This document shows positions 33,087 through 44,568 of a DNA stretch of 64,000 bases, one piece after another. This DNA is from Marsupella aquatica. Taxonomy: Eukaryota > Marchantiophyta. Under the pieces are notes generated by a model that searched no databases, was not told the DNA's origin, and saw only the letters and a program-made list of their open reading frames with translations. The position numbers and the translations under genes were made by a program. The DNA lies in NCBI GenBank assembly GCA_973895155.1, contig OZ316894.1, forward strand, positions 17,856,001 to 17,920,000. Reading direction: 5' to 3'. How positions within the stretch are numbered: the stretch's first letter is position 1; each line of letters begins with the position of its first letter.

Positions 33087-35758
33087 TTGGTCATCACGGA
33101 GTTCTCTGGTGATACGGGGCTACCCGAGGGACGATGGTCTGGTTTTACTCGGAGTGGAGTGCAATTTCGGCCGACAACATTGTTAGTGGCTACAAGTGGG
33201 GTTTCAGATAGTGATTTTGACGAGGAGTTAGTAGCCAGTTCTCCTCGACATCAAGTGACTGTTCCATTGTTGTGGGATATGGAAGAGATGTATGGGGCAC
33301 GAAAGGACCGAGGAGATACTCTGGTGCAGTTGGCACGATTGATTTGGATGATTTCATCCAAGAGTTTGATACGTGGTGTGATATGCAGACAATGCGTAAT
33401 GTCACATTGTTCACACCTTTCATGGCTTGGAAAGGGTTGTTTCAGCATTTGGAGGGGCCATCCATGGATGACTACCATGAGTTTCGAAAGGCTCATTTAG
33501 TGGATATTGAGGCATGGAGACAGCATTGGTCACCAAACTATGTGTCCATCACTTATGGCACAAGTGCGGTTTCCCAACCCATTGCTATAGCTGCGGCTTC
33601 TTCTAGCAGCACTAGCCAGAGTGGCACTCAATCAACATCCACCGCTACTCCTACCGGTGTGATTGTGGCTGGGAGTGGAGCTGCGCCAATATTTAACCCT
33701 GTGATGAAGTTCTTTGAAGTATTGAAGCAGAACTACCAGGGTGTGAGAACCGATAAGTTGAAGGGTCTTCAGGAGTTCCAGCGCAAGACTAGAGAGAGCC
33801 TACGTGAGGCATACACTCATATGCGAAGATTGATTACGGTCACACAAGGAGTGACAGAGGCCCAAGCGGTCCAATTCTGGTATGCAATTCTGGATAGGGA
33901 GTTGCGTCGTAGAGTGAGAGATGCCACTCTATTGAGGGATTCAGATCCCACATTGGCTATAGTTTTTGCACTTGCTGAGCGCATTGAGCTCAATATGGTG
34001 AATGAGAAGGTGGTGACTTCCGGATTTGCCAAGGAAGCACCAAAGGTTGCATCGACGCCCACACCGCAACCTTCTGCACGTAAGAGCCAGAGAGAGAAGC
34101 CTACAACACGGGAATCTACTAGTCAGAGACCTGTGCCTTCTTATGCTGGACAACAATCAGGATGTTGGACTTGTGGTGGGGATCATGCACAAAGATATTG
34201 CCCGGATAATAGGGGGCAAGGAGGGGCATCTACACCTGATCAACGACAATGTGATCATTGTGAAGTTTCTGGACACACCAAAGATAGGTGTTTTGTACTT
34301 CATCCTGAACTACGACGGGGAGGACCACGTGCGTATGATCAGGGAAGAGGAGGTAGAGGTGGTGGACGTGGTCGAGGCATGCCACATGCAGGAAGACAAG
34401 GAGGTGATGTTGCTCCTACCGTTACCACAGATCCTAAGGATGCAAAGATTGCTCAATTGGAGCAACAACTAGCTGCAATGGCTAGTTCTCAAGTTAGACC
34501 TAGTGCTAGTGATGGAGCTTCTACATCCTACGGAGCTTCAACCTCTTATGGAGCTGATGGAGATCTTGCCACCATGGGATTTATGTGTGGCACTGCGCAT
34601 GTTGATGCATCAACAACTTTGACTCGAGGAGCAGCAAAAGCCCTTGAGCCACGAGGAGCAGTGGTAGAATTGGATCCGCAAAGAGGGGATATTCGTCGTC
34701 AAACAAAGCTTCCCCAATCGTTTACATTGTTAGAGGCAGTTCAAACTACCTCTATGAACCCGATTCGGACTAACCTAGGTGGGGGTAAGTTGGCGGAATC
34801 AAGTGATGTTGTGACAGGGATGACAAGTACCTTGTTGGGGGCGACCACTACTATAGTGCGCACGCCATTATTTTCAGCTACGGATATGTTGACATTGGGA
34901 GTTAGTCTAGCAGAGGTGTTCAGATTGGCGGCCACATTATGCGAGGACACTCCAGCTGTTGCTTCACGTGCAGAAGCAATGCCCTATTCTGAAGTAGTGG
35001 AGTTGCATCCACCTATTGCCAGTAATGAAACATGGCATGCAGCAGCGGCAAGGTTGATAGATTTACCAACGCGCCCTGCTTATGAGAGGACTAGGTTTAA
35101 ACCTAGCGTCATATCATTGGATAATTGGAGTGGTATCTTCCGATTAGTTGGGCCTTCTGGAGCAATATACCAGCCAGAGCGAGTGTTACTGGATACTGGT
35201 GCTCAGCCCTTGATGTTGGGTAAGTCTGCGATAAGAGGATTGGGATTGCGTCCTGATGACTTGGAGGAGTGTCCCTTTCCCATTCAAACTTCATTGGGAG
35301 GACCTACACCCACACAACATATCACTCGACGAGCACTTGAACTTAGGATTCAAGAGGATCATTCAAAGGATAATTCACAGATCCAGGCTCGAGCTATTCT
35401 GACTAAGGCTGAGTCATATGATGTCTTGGTGGGATGTACAGTTCTCTATCCTATGGGATTTGTTCTTGATTTTTGGAATGAATCGGTGTCGTATCGACCC
35501 GATTGGCAATCTGGAGATGCTCGATTGAGCCAATTGCCAGTGCAATTTAGTGGACCTGTTGGCGGCCCCAAATCTACACCATTATCTTTGGCAGCATTTA
35601 GTAGTTTGATTATTGGGGCTGATGATTTGATTGAGGGTAACGCACATGCAGCAGATGTTCCTATGGTGGAGGAGACACATGAGGAACACGGGATGCATGG
35701 ATTGCCCATTGATAGTGTTGTGACACCAGTATGGGGTACTGGACAGGCCTTGCCATAA
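33087..35758 (+). pseudogene. gag-protease of the gypsy element
   Basis: The likely start is ATG 33087; its frame reads an acidic segment (SDSDFDEELVASS), and coding then moves to the frame opening at 33272, implying a one-base indel near 33.33 kb. The capsid-like part has a retrotransposon gag signature (QEFQRKTRESLREAYTHMRR). Two CCHC knuckles follow, CWTCGGDHAQRYC (from 34163) and CDHCEVSGHTKDRC (from 34250), then a Gly/Arg-rich linker. The aspartic protease has LLDTGAQPLMLG, with the catalytic Asp at 35192. The TAA at 35756 replaces what was probably a Gln codon; the frame continues directly into the methyltransferase. Confidence 0.92.
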
Positions 35759-35770
35759 AGTGCGGCCCGG

Positions 35771-37036
35771 TTGATACATGATGCATGGCGTCATGCTTTT
35801 ACACCGCAATCAGGAGTAGAGCAGTCAATTGCAAATGGACCAGTGACTCTTTCCCCATTGGACACTACTCCTATTGCATGGCAATATCCACATGAGGGTA
35901 TTTGTTTGTTGGATTTATTTGGGGGAATTAGCACTGGATTGGCTAACGTTCTTCAAGCCGGCATTCCGGTGCGTCGTTATTTGTATGTGGAGACTGATGA
36001 GACAGCACGTAGAGTCTCATTACATCATGTGGCATTGTTGGTCGAACGCTACCCACAATTGTTGCCAGTGGATGCCGTTCGTGGTTATCAGCATGCATTA
36101 CCAGCTGACATTTCATTGTTGGGGGCGGATCATCTGGATCGCGTTGGCCCCATTGATTTGGTGATTGCAGGTTGGCCATGTCAGGGTCAATCTAGAGCTG
36201 GAGTTGGACATGGACTTCATGATCCAAGATCTGCATTGTTTTGGGAGATGTTACGGGTGTTGCGTCATCTTCAGTTGCATCAGACACATTCTCCTGCCTA
36301 TATTTTGGAGAATGTGCCATTATTGGGTGATGATCGTCATCGACTTGTTGCCAGCATTCATCAAGTTAAGTCTTGGATTGGACCTGCTGTGTTATTGGAT
36401 GCTGCACGTGTGGGTTCTCGTGCACATCGTCCACACTTGTGGTGGACTAATTTGTTACCTTGTGAGGTGTTGAAGTGAGCATTTGATAGCATTCCTCGCT
36501 CAGCAACCTTGGTGGTGGATGATATTTTGGATCCAGGGCATTGTGCACAAGGTGTGACCCAACCTGACAGACCTCCATTGGCAGTGGTCAATGTAGTTGG
36601 TCGCCCACGTTGTGCATTACCCACTTTTGTGAGCCATTCTGCTTCATATGCATTCAGAGCAGGTGGGCTTGGACTTGTATGGGATACATCTCTACAGCAG
36701 TTAGTGGAACCTACTGCTGATGAAAGAGAGAGTGCTATGGGATTTTTGACAGGCACTACTGCAGTTGCTTCTGTGTCAGAGAGTTCACGCCGCCAGGTCC
36801 TTGGTCAAGCCATGGATTTGAATTGCTTGACTTGGATTATCAGCTTGGGATTAGCTGAACAATTGTGGATGCGCTCTTTTGATGTTACTGATCGTCCATT
36901 GGTGAGCTTGTGGTCTACTGAGACAGTAGCGACCACAGCTGGGGGCGAGCACACAGTCCATGGACCTATGGCAGGATTGGCCAAGGCAGGACAGATTGTT
37001 GAGCAGGTTGGGACTGCTCAAATTGTTGCTAAATAG
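35771..37036 (+). pseudogene. C5 cytosine DNA methyltransferase domain of the gypsy polyprotein
   Basis: Motif I (SAM binding) is LLDLFGGISTGL at about 35909-35941. Motif II is YVETD. Motif IV is AGWPCQGQS, with the catalytic Cys at 36179-36181. Motif VI is YILENVP, and motif VIII is HRPHLWWTN. After an in-frame TGA at 36476 come motifs IX/X: ERESAMGFLTGTT and RRQVLGQAMDLNCL. All catalytic motifs are in order and spacing is compact (about 400 residues), with no obvious separate target-recognition insert beyond the usual region. The motif VIII/X style recalls DNMT3/DRM-like enzymes, but that placement is tentative. It lies between protease and RT in the same frame and would have been released from the polyprotein. 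Confidence 0.9.
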
Positions 37037-37081
37037 CAACCACCGACTATCTCTTCAACCCCAAAGGAAGACATCACAGCT

Positions 37082-38590
37082 TTGATGGAGAGTTGGGAGC
37101 CACAAATTGGCCCTAAGTTGACAGGGGGTGAGAGACGTCGAATGTATCAATTCTTGAAGAGTTACTGGAATTGTTTTGCATTTAGCGATTTGGGAACATT
37201 GAAGGGCCCTGGTATTCAGATTGAATTGGCTAGTGATGCGCCAATCTTTCGACGACCATATCGATATAGTGATATGGAGAGGGCATTGATCCAAAGTAGA
37301 ACTCAAGATTTGTTGGAAGCTGGTTTGGTGGAGATTTCATACGGAGAGTATGCATCTGCCACAGTGATGCCAGCCAAGAAGGATGTGCATGGCAATTACA
37401 TGGATAGGCGAATGTGCGGTGATTACCGGCCTATTAATCGTCAAACAAAATCTGATCGATATGCCATGCCCACACCAGAGGAGATCTTTGATGCAGTGGG
37501 GCATGCAAGGATTTTTAGTTCGTTGGACCTCAGAGCGGGGTACCATCAGTTGCCAATTAGGCATTCTGACAAGTCCAAGACAACATTTTGGGGGATTGAT
37601 TCTTATGGCAAAGATCATTTGTATCAGTGGTTGTTCTTACCATTTGGGTTGAAGAATACACCAGCTGAGTTCCAGAGAGTCATGGATCGAATCCTTGCAG
37701 GTTTGGATTTTGTCAGATGTTATATTGATGATATTTTGGTTTATTCTTCTACTGTGGAAGAATATCAGAGACACTTGCAGATTGTGTTTGAGAGATTGAG
37801 GGAACATGGATTGAAGCTCCATCCCGGCAAGTGTAAGTTCTTTCAAGAGAAGATTGAGTATTTGGGCCACACTATCTACCCAGGAGGATTGGGTGTGCAA
37901 CAGACTAAGGTGGAGGTCATTACACAGATTCCTCATCCTACTGATGTGAGCAGAGTTTGTGCATTCTTGGGATTGGCGAGCTACTATAGGAGGTATGTTA
38001 AAGGATTTAGCCAGCTTGCTAAACCTTTAACTATACTCACTAAGTTGGATTAGGAGTGGATTTGGGGAGACGACCAGGAGCATGCTTTCCAAGAGTTGAA
38101 GGAAAGACTGGCGTCAACACCTATTTTGAGAAGACCCATTTCAGGGCGACCATTTCAGCTTCACACTGATTGGAGTGGAGTAGGGCTTGGAGCAGTGTTG
38201 ACTCAGAAGGATGATGAGGGGAATGAGTTTGTTGTGGCGTATGCTAGTAGATCCAACAATTCAGCAGAGGCTAAGTATAGCTCTTATGAGGGAGAATGTT
38301 TGGCAGCAGTGTGGGCTGTGGCACATTTCCGTTGCTATTTGTTTGGTAATTTGTTCATCTTGATCACTGATCATCAACCTCTCAAGTGGTTAATGGAGTC
38401 TGACAAGCTTAGAGGGAAGCTTGCACGATGGGCATTGTTGTTGCAGGAGTATGATTTTCAGGTTGTGCATAGACCTAGAAAATTGAATTTGGATGCGGAT
38501 GGGTTGAGCCGCAATCCATGTACCAGTCAAGAGGATGAGACTGGAGCCCGATGGCATGATGAGACGGATAAGGAGATGGTGCCAGGATGA
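37082..38590 (+). pseudogene. Reverse transcriptase and RNase H of the gypsy element
   Basis: The RT palm shows MPAKKD, RMCGDYRPIN, SSLDLRAGYHQL and LPFGLKNTPAEFQRVMD. The active site is YIDDILVYS (37721-37747). The thumb has FFQEKIEYLGH. The TAG at 38051 falls in the connection segment (LTKLD*EW), where a Gln codon is usual. RNase H residues are in place: Asp in LHTDWSG, Glu in YSSYEGE and Asp in LITDHQPL. The TGA at 38588 separates it from integrase without a frame change. The domains themselves look intact apart from the stops. Confidence 0.94.
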
Positions 38591-38614
38591 CATGCGTCTG
38601 CTTTCCTTTGTTGG

Positions 38615-40156
38615 GTGCCAGTATGTAGTGGATATGTAGACTCTACTTCATTGGATAGAGTAGATGATGAGTCTTCCGATATGGATGTTGGTGATGTAGT
38701 TTTTGGACAACAAGATATTCACAACGATGTGAGAGTGTTGGAATATTTGCGTGTTGGCTCCATTGGTGGCAATGTTGATGCTAAGGAGCGTGATAGGGTT
38801 CTACAACGAGCCAAGAGATTTCAATGGGAAGGAAACCATCTTTTAAGGGTACTACGTGATGGGAAGGTGTTGGTTGTACCAAAACCATCACAACGAGTAC
38901 ATTTGGTGCGACATGCGCACGAAGAGTTAGGGCACTTTGGTGTGAAGCGCACTTATAGCTTGCTGCAGACACAGTATTGGTGGCGTGGTATGCACACTAA
39001 TGTCCAACAATTGATAGCTAAGTGTGTGGTTTGTGATCGAGTGCGAGCATCGTTCAATGCTCCCACTCCCCAGTTGCATCCGCTACCGATCATGGGTTTG
39101 GGATATCGATGGAGTTTGGACTTTGCTGGTCCATTGCCTCTTACCCAACGTCACAATCGGTATGTTTTGGTTATGGTGGAGCACTTCTCCAAGTGGATTG
39201 AACTAGTGGCATTGCCAGATAAAGCTAGTGGAGGAGTGGCTACCACATTTTTGGATCGAGTACTCAGTCACTTTGGAGCACCAGCTGAGGTGTTGACTAA
39301 TCAGGGCACAGAATTCCGTGGAGATTTTGAGGGTTTGTGTGAGCAAGATCTGATTGATCATCGTACTACTTCTCGCGATCATCCTGAGGCAGATGGATTG
39401 GCAGAGAGAGTTGTACAAACTATGAAGAGAGGATTGCGTAAGTACGGCTTGCAGGTTGGTCATTTGGGAGACTGGGATCTCCAACTACCTTGGTTAGCTA
39501 TGGGCTACCATTTTAGTCGACAAGTATCACTTGCATCCTTCTCACCTTATTTCTTGCTCTATGGTAGAGAGCCAGATTTGCCAGTGGCTATTCGTTGTGA
39601 TGTTGCAACTGTTGTGAATTTGGATGATCCAGATGTTTGGGTCAAGGTTTGTTCAGAGAGGGCACAAGTTTTTGAGAGAGTTATGCCCATGGCCTTTGAC
39701 AACCTTGCTATTGCCCAACATCGTGATACTTTGCGGTATGCTACTATTCGTGGAGGAGGTTATTGCACGAGGATTAGAAGATTTCATCTTGGAGATTATG
39801 TGTATTTGCAGCAGACAGCACCAACGATGCTTGATGTGACCGCAGGGTGGACAATCTTACGTGTGCATGAAGTGTTGCCTTCTGGAGTCCTTATATTGGA
39901 AGGACGTGATGGTATGGTTTGGAAGGATCATATGCGTAATTGTGCGCCATGTCATCTTCCAAACATTGATGGTACTATGGATCCAAGCTTGGCACATGTT
40001 CGTGCTGGCTTGAAGTGTATGTTGTGTGGATCTGCTCAGGGAGCAGCTACTATGTTGATTTGTGATCGGTGTTCTAGAGGATGGCACATGTCGTGTTTGA
40101 CACCACCCTTGCACATGATTCCTAGTGGATCATGGTTGTGTCCTCAATGTCGGTGA
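38615..40156 (+). pseudogene. Integrase with C-terminal PHD finger
   Basis: The HHCC zinc domain spans HAHEELGHFGVKR to CVVC. The catalytic core has the first Asp in YRWSLDFAGPL and the Glu in HPEADGLAERVVQ. The second Asp is replaced: the motif reads LTNQGTEF with AAT at 39299-39301, so the DDE triad is incomplete and strand transfer should fail. After an SH3-like region (GDYVYLQQTAPTML) the protein ends in a C4HC3 PHD finger: CMLCGS, ICDRC, WHMSC and WLCPQC, about 40014-40153. PHD fingers read histone H3 tails; here it takes the place where many plant gypsy elements carry a chromodomain. The stop is the terminal TGA. Confidence 0.93.
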
Positions 40157-40315
40157 TGCCGACTAGTTATCATTCGTGTTCTCATGGAAGATATACATTG
40201 CAGGTAGGTGATCGATGGGGCTCACTTGCACCCGGCCTCCTGATCTTCACACCTAAAAAGGTGTATATCAACCTTGTAGAACTCATGGCTAGCTAGAGTT
40301 AGGGGACCTCACTTC

Positions 40316-40331
40316 CAGCTAGGGGGGCGAT
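40316..40331 (+). other. Polypurine tract
   Basis: AGGGGGGCGA (40321-40330) directly precedes the candidate 3' LTR start TGTGGG at 40332. This is the expected plus-strand primer position. Confidence 0.65.
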
Positions 40332-40780
40332 TGTGGGTTTTGGGCATGTATGGACATGGGTTCCATTTGTAGATCATTCTCTGAGGTTTGTGTCGTTAGA
40401 TTGTGACTATGCTTGGATATGTGACAAACGATGTATGTTGTGTAGCGATGTGTATGCGCACGACATGAAGGGGAGACAGTCACTTGGATTTATTCAAGTG
40501 CACATGAGTGTTGTTTGTACACAAAGAGAATGAATGATGAAACTTTTGGTTTTATTTACGGACCCCACTAGAGGTCCCTTCCAAAATTCCTGGCACCAGA
40601 GCGTGCCACGTCGACAACAACCGCAACAAACAAGACTTGTTAGTTTTGTGAATCAAACTTGGGTTTTGCTTCATGTTTGCGTCAATTTGGGTGTAAATTT
40701 TGGGACGCCATGCCGTAAAAAGAAATGTAAAATTTTAGAAATGCAAAGAGCGAGACGGGTAAAAGTGTCACTATGTAACC
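40332..40780 (+). mobile_element. Putative 3' LTR of the gypsy element
   Basis: It starts TGTGGGTTTT after the polypurine tract. The right end is not defined and I found no matching 5' copy in the window, so the call rests only on position. Either the left LTR was lost or replaced, or it has diverged beyond recognition by eye. Confidence 0.45.
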
Positions 40781-43700
40781 GTTTTAGTTACGTATCCAAT
40801 TTTAGAAATTAAATTCAAAGATTTGAAATGTATTTTTCATATAATAAACAATGACTAATAACTAACTTGATAACTTCCTTGTTAACAGGTAACTAGCACA
40901 TGGAGTAAGATTTCCAGCCTTTTGCAATTCATGCAAAATGCCATGGTTGAAATTTGAACTCAATGAATTGATACAATTCATTTGATCAGACATTGATCTG
41001 GTTTCAATTGGACTTGCCATGAATTGACTATTGACTCTCTTGAGAATTTGGTTGCATGTAGCCAAAAGGGCTGATTTTGACAATTGTTTGTGATAAATCA
41101 CGTTGTCGACTTAAGCCTACAAAGCAAAGTATTCATGTGGCACTTGTGGCAGTTGAAAAAAATATCAAACTGCTCAAGCCATACTTGAATGGGTCCACAA
41201 TGATTTTGTGAGAAAATCTATCCTACTTGTTCAACACAACATGACTACCAGCTTCCCTTCCTTATGAGACTTCTTTCTTCTCAAAACTAGTTTTGCCCTT
41301 CTCCATTTGGTGAATAGCTGCATCAAGATCATGAGGCTATTAACCTCTAATTCAAAACTAGCCAAAGTCAGGCTTTAGTGATGAAATCTCCAGAATTTCC
41401 AATTTTTTGAAAGTACATTGACAAATCTTTTACAAATTAACAGGGCTCAACAACTAGAAAGCTTAGGGTTAGTTGTTGAGAAGAGCAGTCTTCTCAATTG
41501 ATCTTGAGAAAGTAATTTTCTCAACTCAAAGTGCCTTCTAAACTCAAGGCACTTTAGTGGTCGAATATAGTGCCATCCAATGCCCAAATCAACTAACTAA
41601 AAAAACTGTGCCTTGGGTTTATTAATGTTCTAAAATTAGCTAAAATATCTTAAGTGTTTTAACGCCTGCTAGCAGAGCATTATGAACCATATTAGCCTCT
41701 CAAAACTCAAGCTAAAAGCCCTCATTTTACTGGTCATTATGAAGACTATTGCAAAATCACATTTGGATGAGGTAATTTATCCTATATTTTTACTAAAATT
41801 TGTAAAACTATCTCAGCATAATAGCATGTGTTACCAGATCATTTTGGACCATAATAAACTCACACAACTTGAGCTAAAACTAGTATAACATACATTATTT
41901 TTACTCAAACAAGGCCTAAAAAATGTAGCTAGAGGATCCACGAACTAATTTTCTAGTTCTTTATGTGAATAATATGCTCATAGTAGCAAAAAATAAATAT
42001 GATGTTACTAAATTTAATATGAAATATTTGGATACATGCTAAGCAAATATTGGGACTGTCAACAAAATATAGTCACTAGTTGGTTAATGAAATGATAAAT
42101 ATAATATAATGTATATGATCATTTTAATAATCATACATAACATATCATCCTCCTTCCTATGCACATTTCTCTTTCCATGTACATATATATGGGTGGGGCC
42201 CTAGAGTCACAGTCTAGAGGTTTCACTTTAGAAGCCTGGACCTCAACTCTAGCTTCTATGTGCCTTTAAAAGTTAGATGGGAACCACATATGGAATAGTC
42301 TTTAAATTGGTGGATACTGTTTTTATAGGAAACTTTCAATTATTTTGAAGATGAAAAAATTATCACCTGGGTGGAACCTCCTTGGCCAGGAGATTGGACC
42401 TGGGATAGACAAGTCTCAAGGTCAACTGCAAGAATGGCTTTGGGTTGTGTAATAAAAGAAGGCACCTTAGAGTATGGAGGAGAGTTCATGGGAAACTAAT
42501 TATTGTTGTCCATTGGGTCTTGCCTTTCAATGTTGCCTGCTATAGTGCACAAAAGGTGAAAATATGAGGGAGTATGTCATCAGGTTTCCAAATGACACCT
42601 ACCATGCATGGATTTGCCATTTGCACAAGTGCAGAGCATTTGGGCATTAGGTGTCCCAGGAAATGTAGCAGAGCTGTAGCAGTTATTCATTGTAACAAGT
42701 AATATTCTACATCAAGTTTCAAAAGTCAACCAGCATTAATTTGCACAAGTCCCATCCCAAAATACTTGACACTAGCAAAATTAGAGGTCATTCTCTTATT
42801 GCCGAAATGGAAACATGCAAGCAAAAGCTATATTCAGAAACCTTTTGACAGAAAGCTGTTGAGATATTGTTAAAATGCGGTTATTCAGAAACCTTTCGAC
42901 AGGAAGCTGTTGAGATATTTGTTTGAAAGTGGGATTTACTAGATTGTCATTCTTTTCCATCTATTTATCACATTGCCATCCCTGGCCCTAATGCAGTACC
43001 AACACCAGCCACCTCAAGTCCCCACTGTCCTCTATGCACAAGAATCTCATGTTTCACAGCATGACCTTGGACATCAGAGAATGAAGCCTGAATTGAAACA
43101 TATCTCAGATCTGCTGCATTATGCTTGTACTGGTAGACTTCTACATTTTAGAAAGCAGTGTTATGCTGTGGCTAGGGGTCGGAACCTGGTCTGTACAAAT
43201 GCTAGGAGTAAGCTTTGCAGACAGTGTCTGGTTATAGGGCCAACAAACAAAAAAACTTTTCTTCTACATATGGAGGAGAGGAATAGTTAAGGTTTCACAT
43301 TCTCACTCATATGGAGGTTATGGTGCGTAGTCTTGTCATATGATTTAGACTTCAGTACAGTGTATGAATTTAGGCACCAATCCTAATTTTGGATTTTTGC
43401 TGAGGTTTTGGCGGGATGTCTTCTTGTTGGAGTGAGTCAGCTCTTACATTTTGCAAAAAATCGTAGGTTCTATTGTTGGTGTGTGACGTCTATATACTTT
43501 TCACTATTATTCCTTTTTGGCCTTTGCCCTCAGATGTTGATATGTGACCTTTTCCAGGTCTTACCCGTTACTCCCTATTTATTGGGTTTTACTTTTCTCA
43601 AAAGTAAAGTGTTCCCTTGAAGAAAATAACAGGGAAAAATGTTTCTCTGCTTCATGCCACAAGGTCACATTCACCATGGCCAAAAAGAAAAAATATTAAA

Positions 43701-44077
43701 ACTAAAGTACCCATTATTGCAACATCAAAATATGATAATATATGGTGTATTATAATAACATTCAATTATTTTAACAAAATAATTGGGTTTATCATGGTAT
43801 AGAGTGACATAGTACACTATATATTACCTCATTTTGATGAGCAATTATAGGGCTACATTTGGATGTGTAATCAAGCTATTTTTCTTTGTAAGTTTCGTCT
43901 TGGTGGGTAACGTTTTGGTTACTTTCGCTCTTGCTTTTACCCTTGTCCTTGGGTCTGAATGCTTTTTGGGCTGTGGGTGTTTCACCTTCCATTTCACTGT
44001 ATTTTATTTCTCTGAAATGTAAAGTGCTCCTTTCAAGATAAAATAAAAATTAAGTTGCCATCAGGTAGGGCCTTCCC
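40781..44077. other. AT-rich non-coding stretch
   Basis: No gene recognised across 3.3 kb. Short open frames (for example 42973-43290) have no family likeness. The only repeat seen is the tandem pair at 42832-42923. Confidence 0.6.
42832..42923. repeat. Two-copy tandem repeat, about 51-bp period
   Basis: 42832-42871 and 42883-42923 both read ATTCAGAAACCTTT.GACAG.AAGCTGTTGAGATATT with three small differences. Confidence 0.85.
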
Positions 44078-44420
44078 GTACTGTGTACCAATACTCTACA
44101 GGGATCAGCAGGGCCGGTCAGCCTGTGGTGCACGCAACCCGGCAAATTGGGGACGGACACCCGTAAAGACAAATACCGCGGCCTTCCTTCACCACTCACT
44201 CGAGCCGCTCAAGGCCACAAGACCAGTACGGTATTTATGTACACTTAAACGTAAAATACGTACATATCCCTGTACATTTAACAGTACATACGGCTCCGTC
44301 CCGTGACGCAATGAGCGACGGTATTGTCGTCACTGCAGTCCCTTGATTCTTGTCCCGTCGATCGATTGACGGTGTGAGATGGTTCCCCGTCTCGACTCTC
44401 GACGGTGCGCTGGGTATAAA
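44078..44420 (+). promoter_or_regulatory. Metallothionein promoter: GTAC cluster and TATA box
   Basis: TATAAA lies at 44415-44420, about 150 bp before the ATG. Seven GTAC tetramers lie upstream: 44078, 44085, 44226, 44239, 44260, 44272 and 44284, five of them within 62 bp. GTAC is the core of copper-response elements bound by SBP-domain factors (CRR1 in Chlamydomonas, SPL7 in Arabidopsis). The link to copper is inference from the motif and the gene. Confidence 0.6.
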
Positions 44421-44568
44421 GTCGCAGATCGGGTGTCCGGCTGCCAGACGATCGATCATCGTGCTTTGTAATTCAGAACTCTCCATATAGTTGTTCGATC
44501 AGCGACTTCGGAATTTGGAATTCCTTCGTTGTGTGTCTCTCTCTCTGTTGCTTCGTCGACCAGGAACG

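Larger units (their letters stand above)
32670..40331 (+). mobile_element. Ty3/gypsy retrotransposon carrying a DNA methyltransferase
   Basis: Order: palindromic leader, gag with two zinc knuckles, aspartic protease, C5 cytosine methyltransferase, reverse transcriptase, RNase H, integrase, PHD finger, polypurine tract. The RT-RNase H-integrase order marks it as Ty3/gypsy. From 33272 to 40156 everything lies in one frame. Five stops interrupt it (TAA 35756, TGA 36476, TAG 37034, TAG 38051, TGA 38588), each one C->T step from CAA, CGA or CAG. The limits given are those of the recognisable interior. The 3' LTR appears to start at 40332, and the 5' LTR was not identified. Confidence 0.93.

Noticed and set aside
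41682-43620. Several short frames (60-105 codons) between the gypsy element and the metallothionein
   Set aside because: AT-rich, no splice context, no recognisable motifs.
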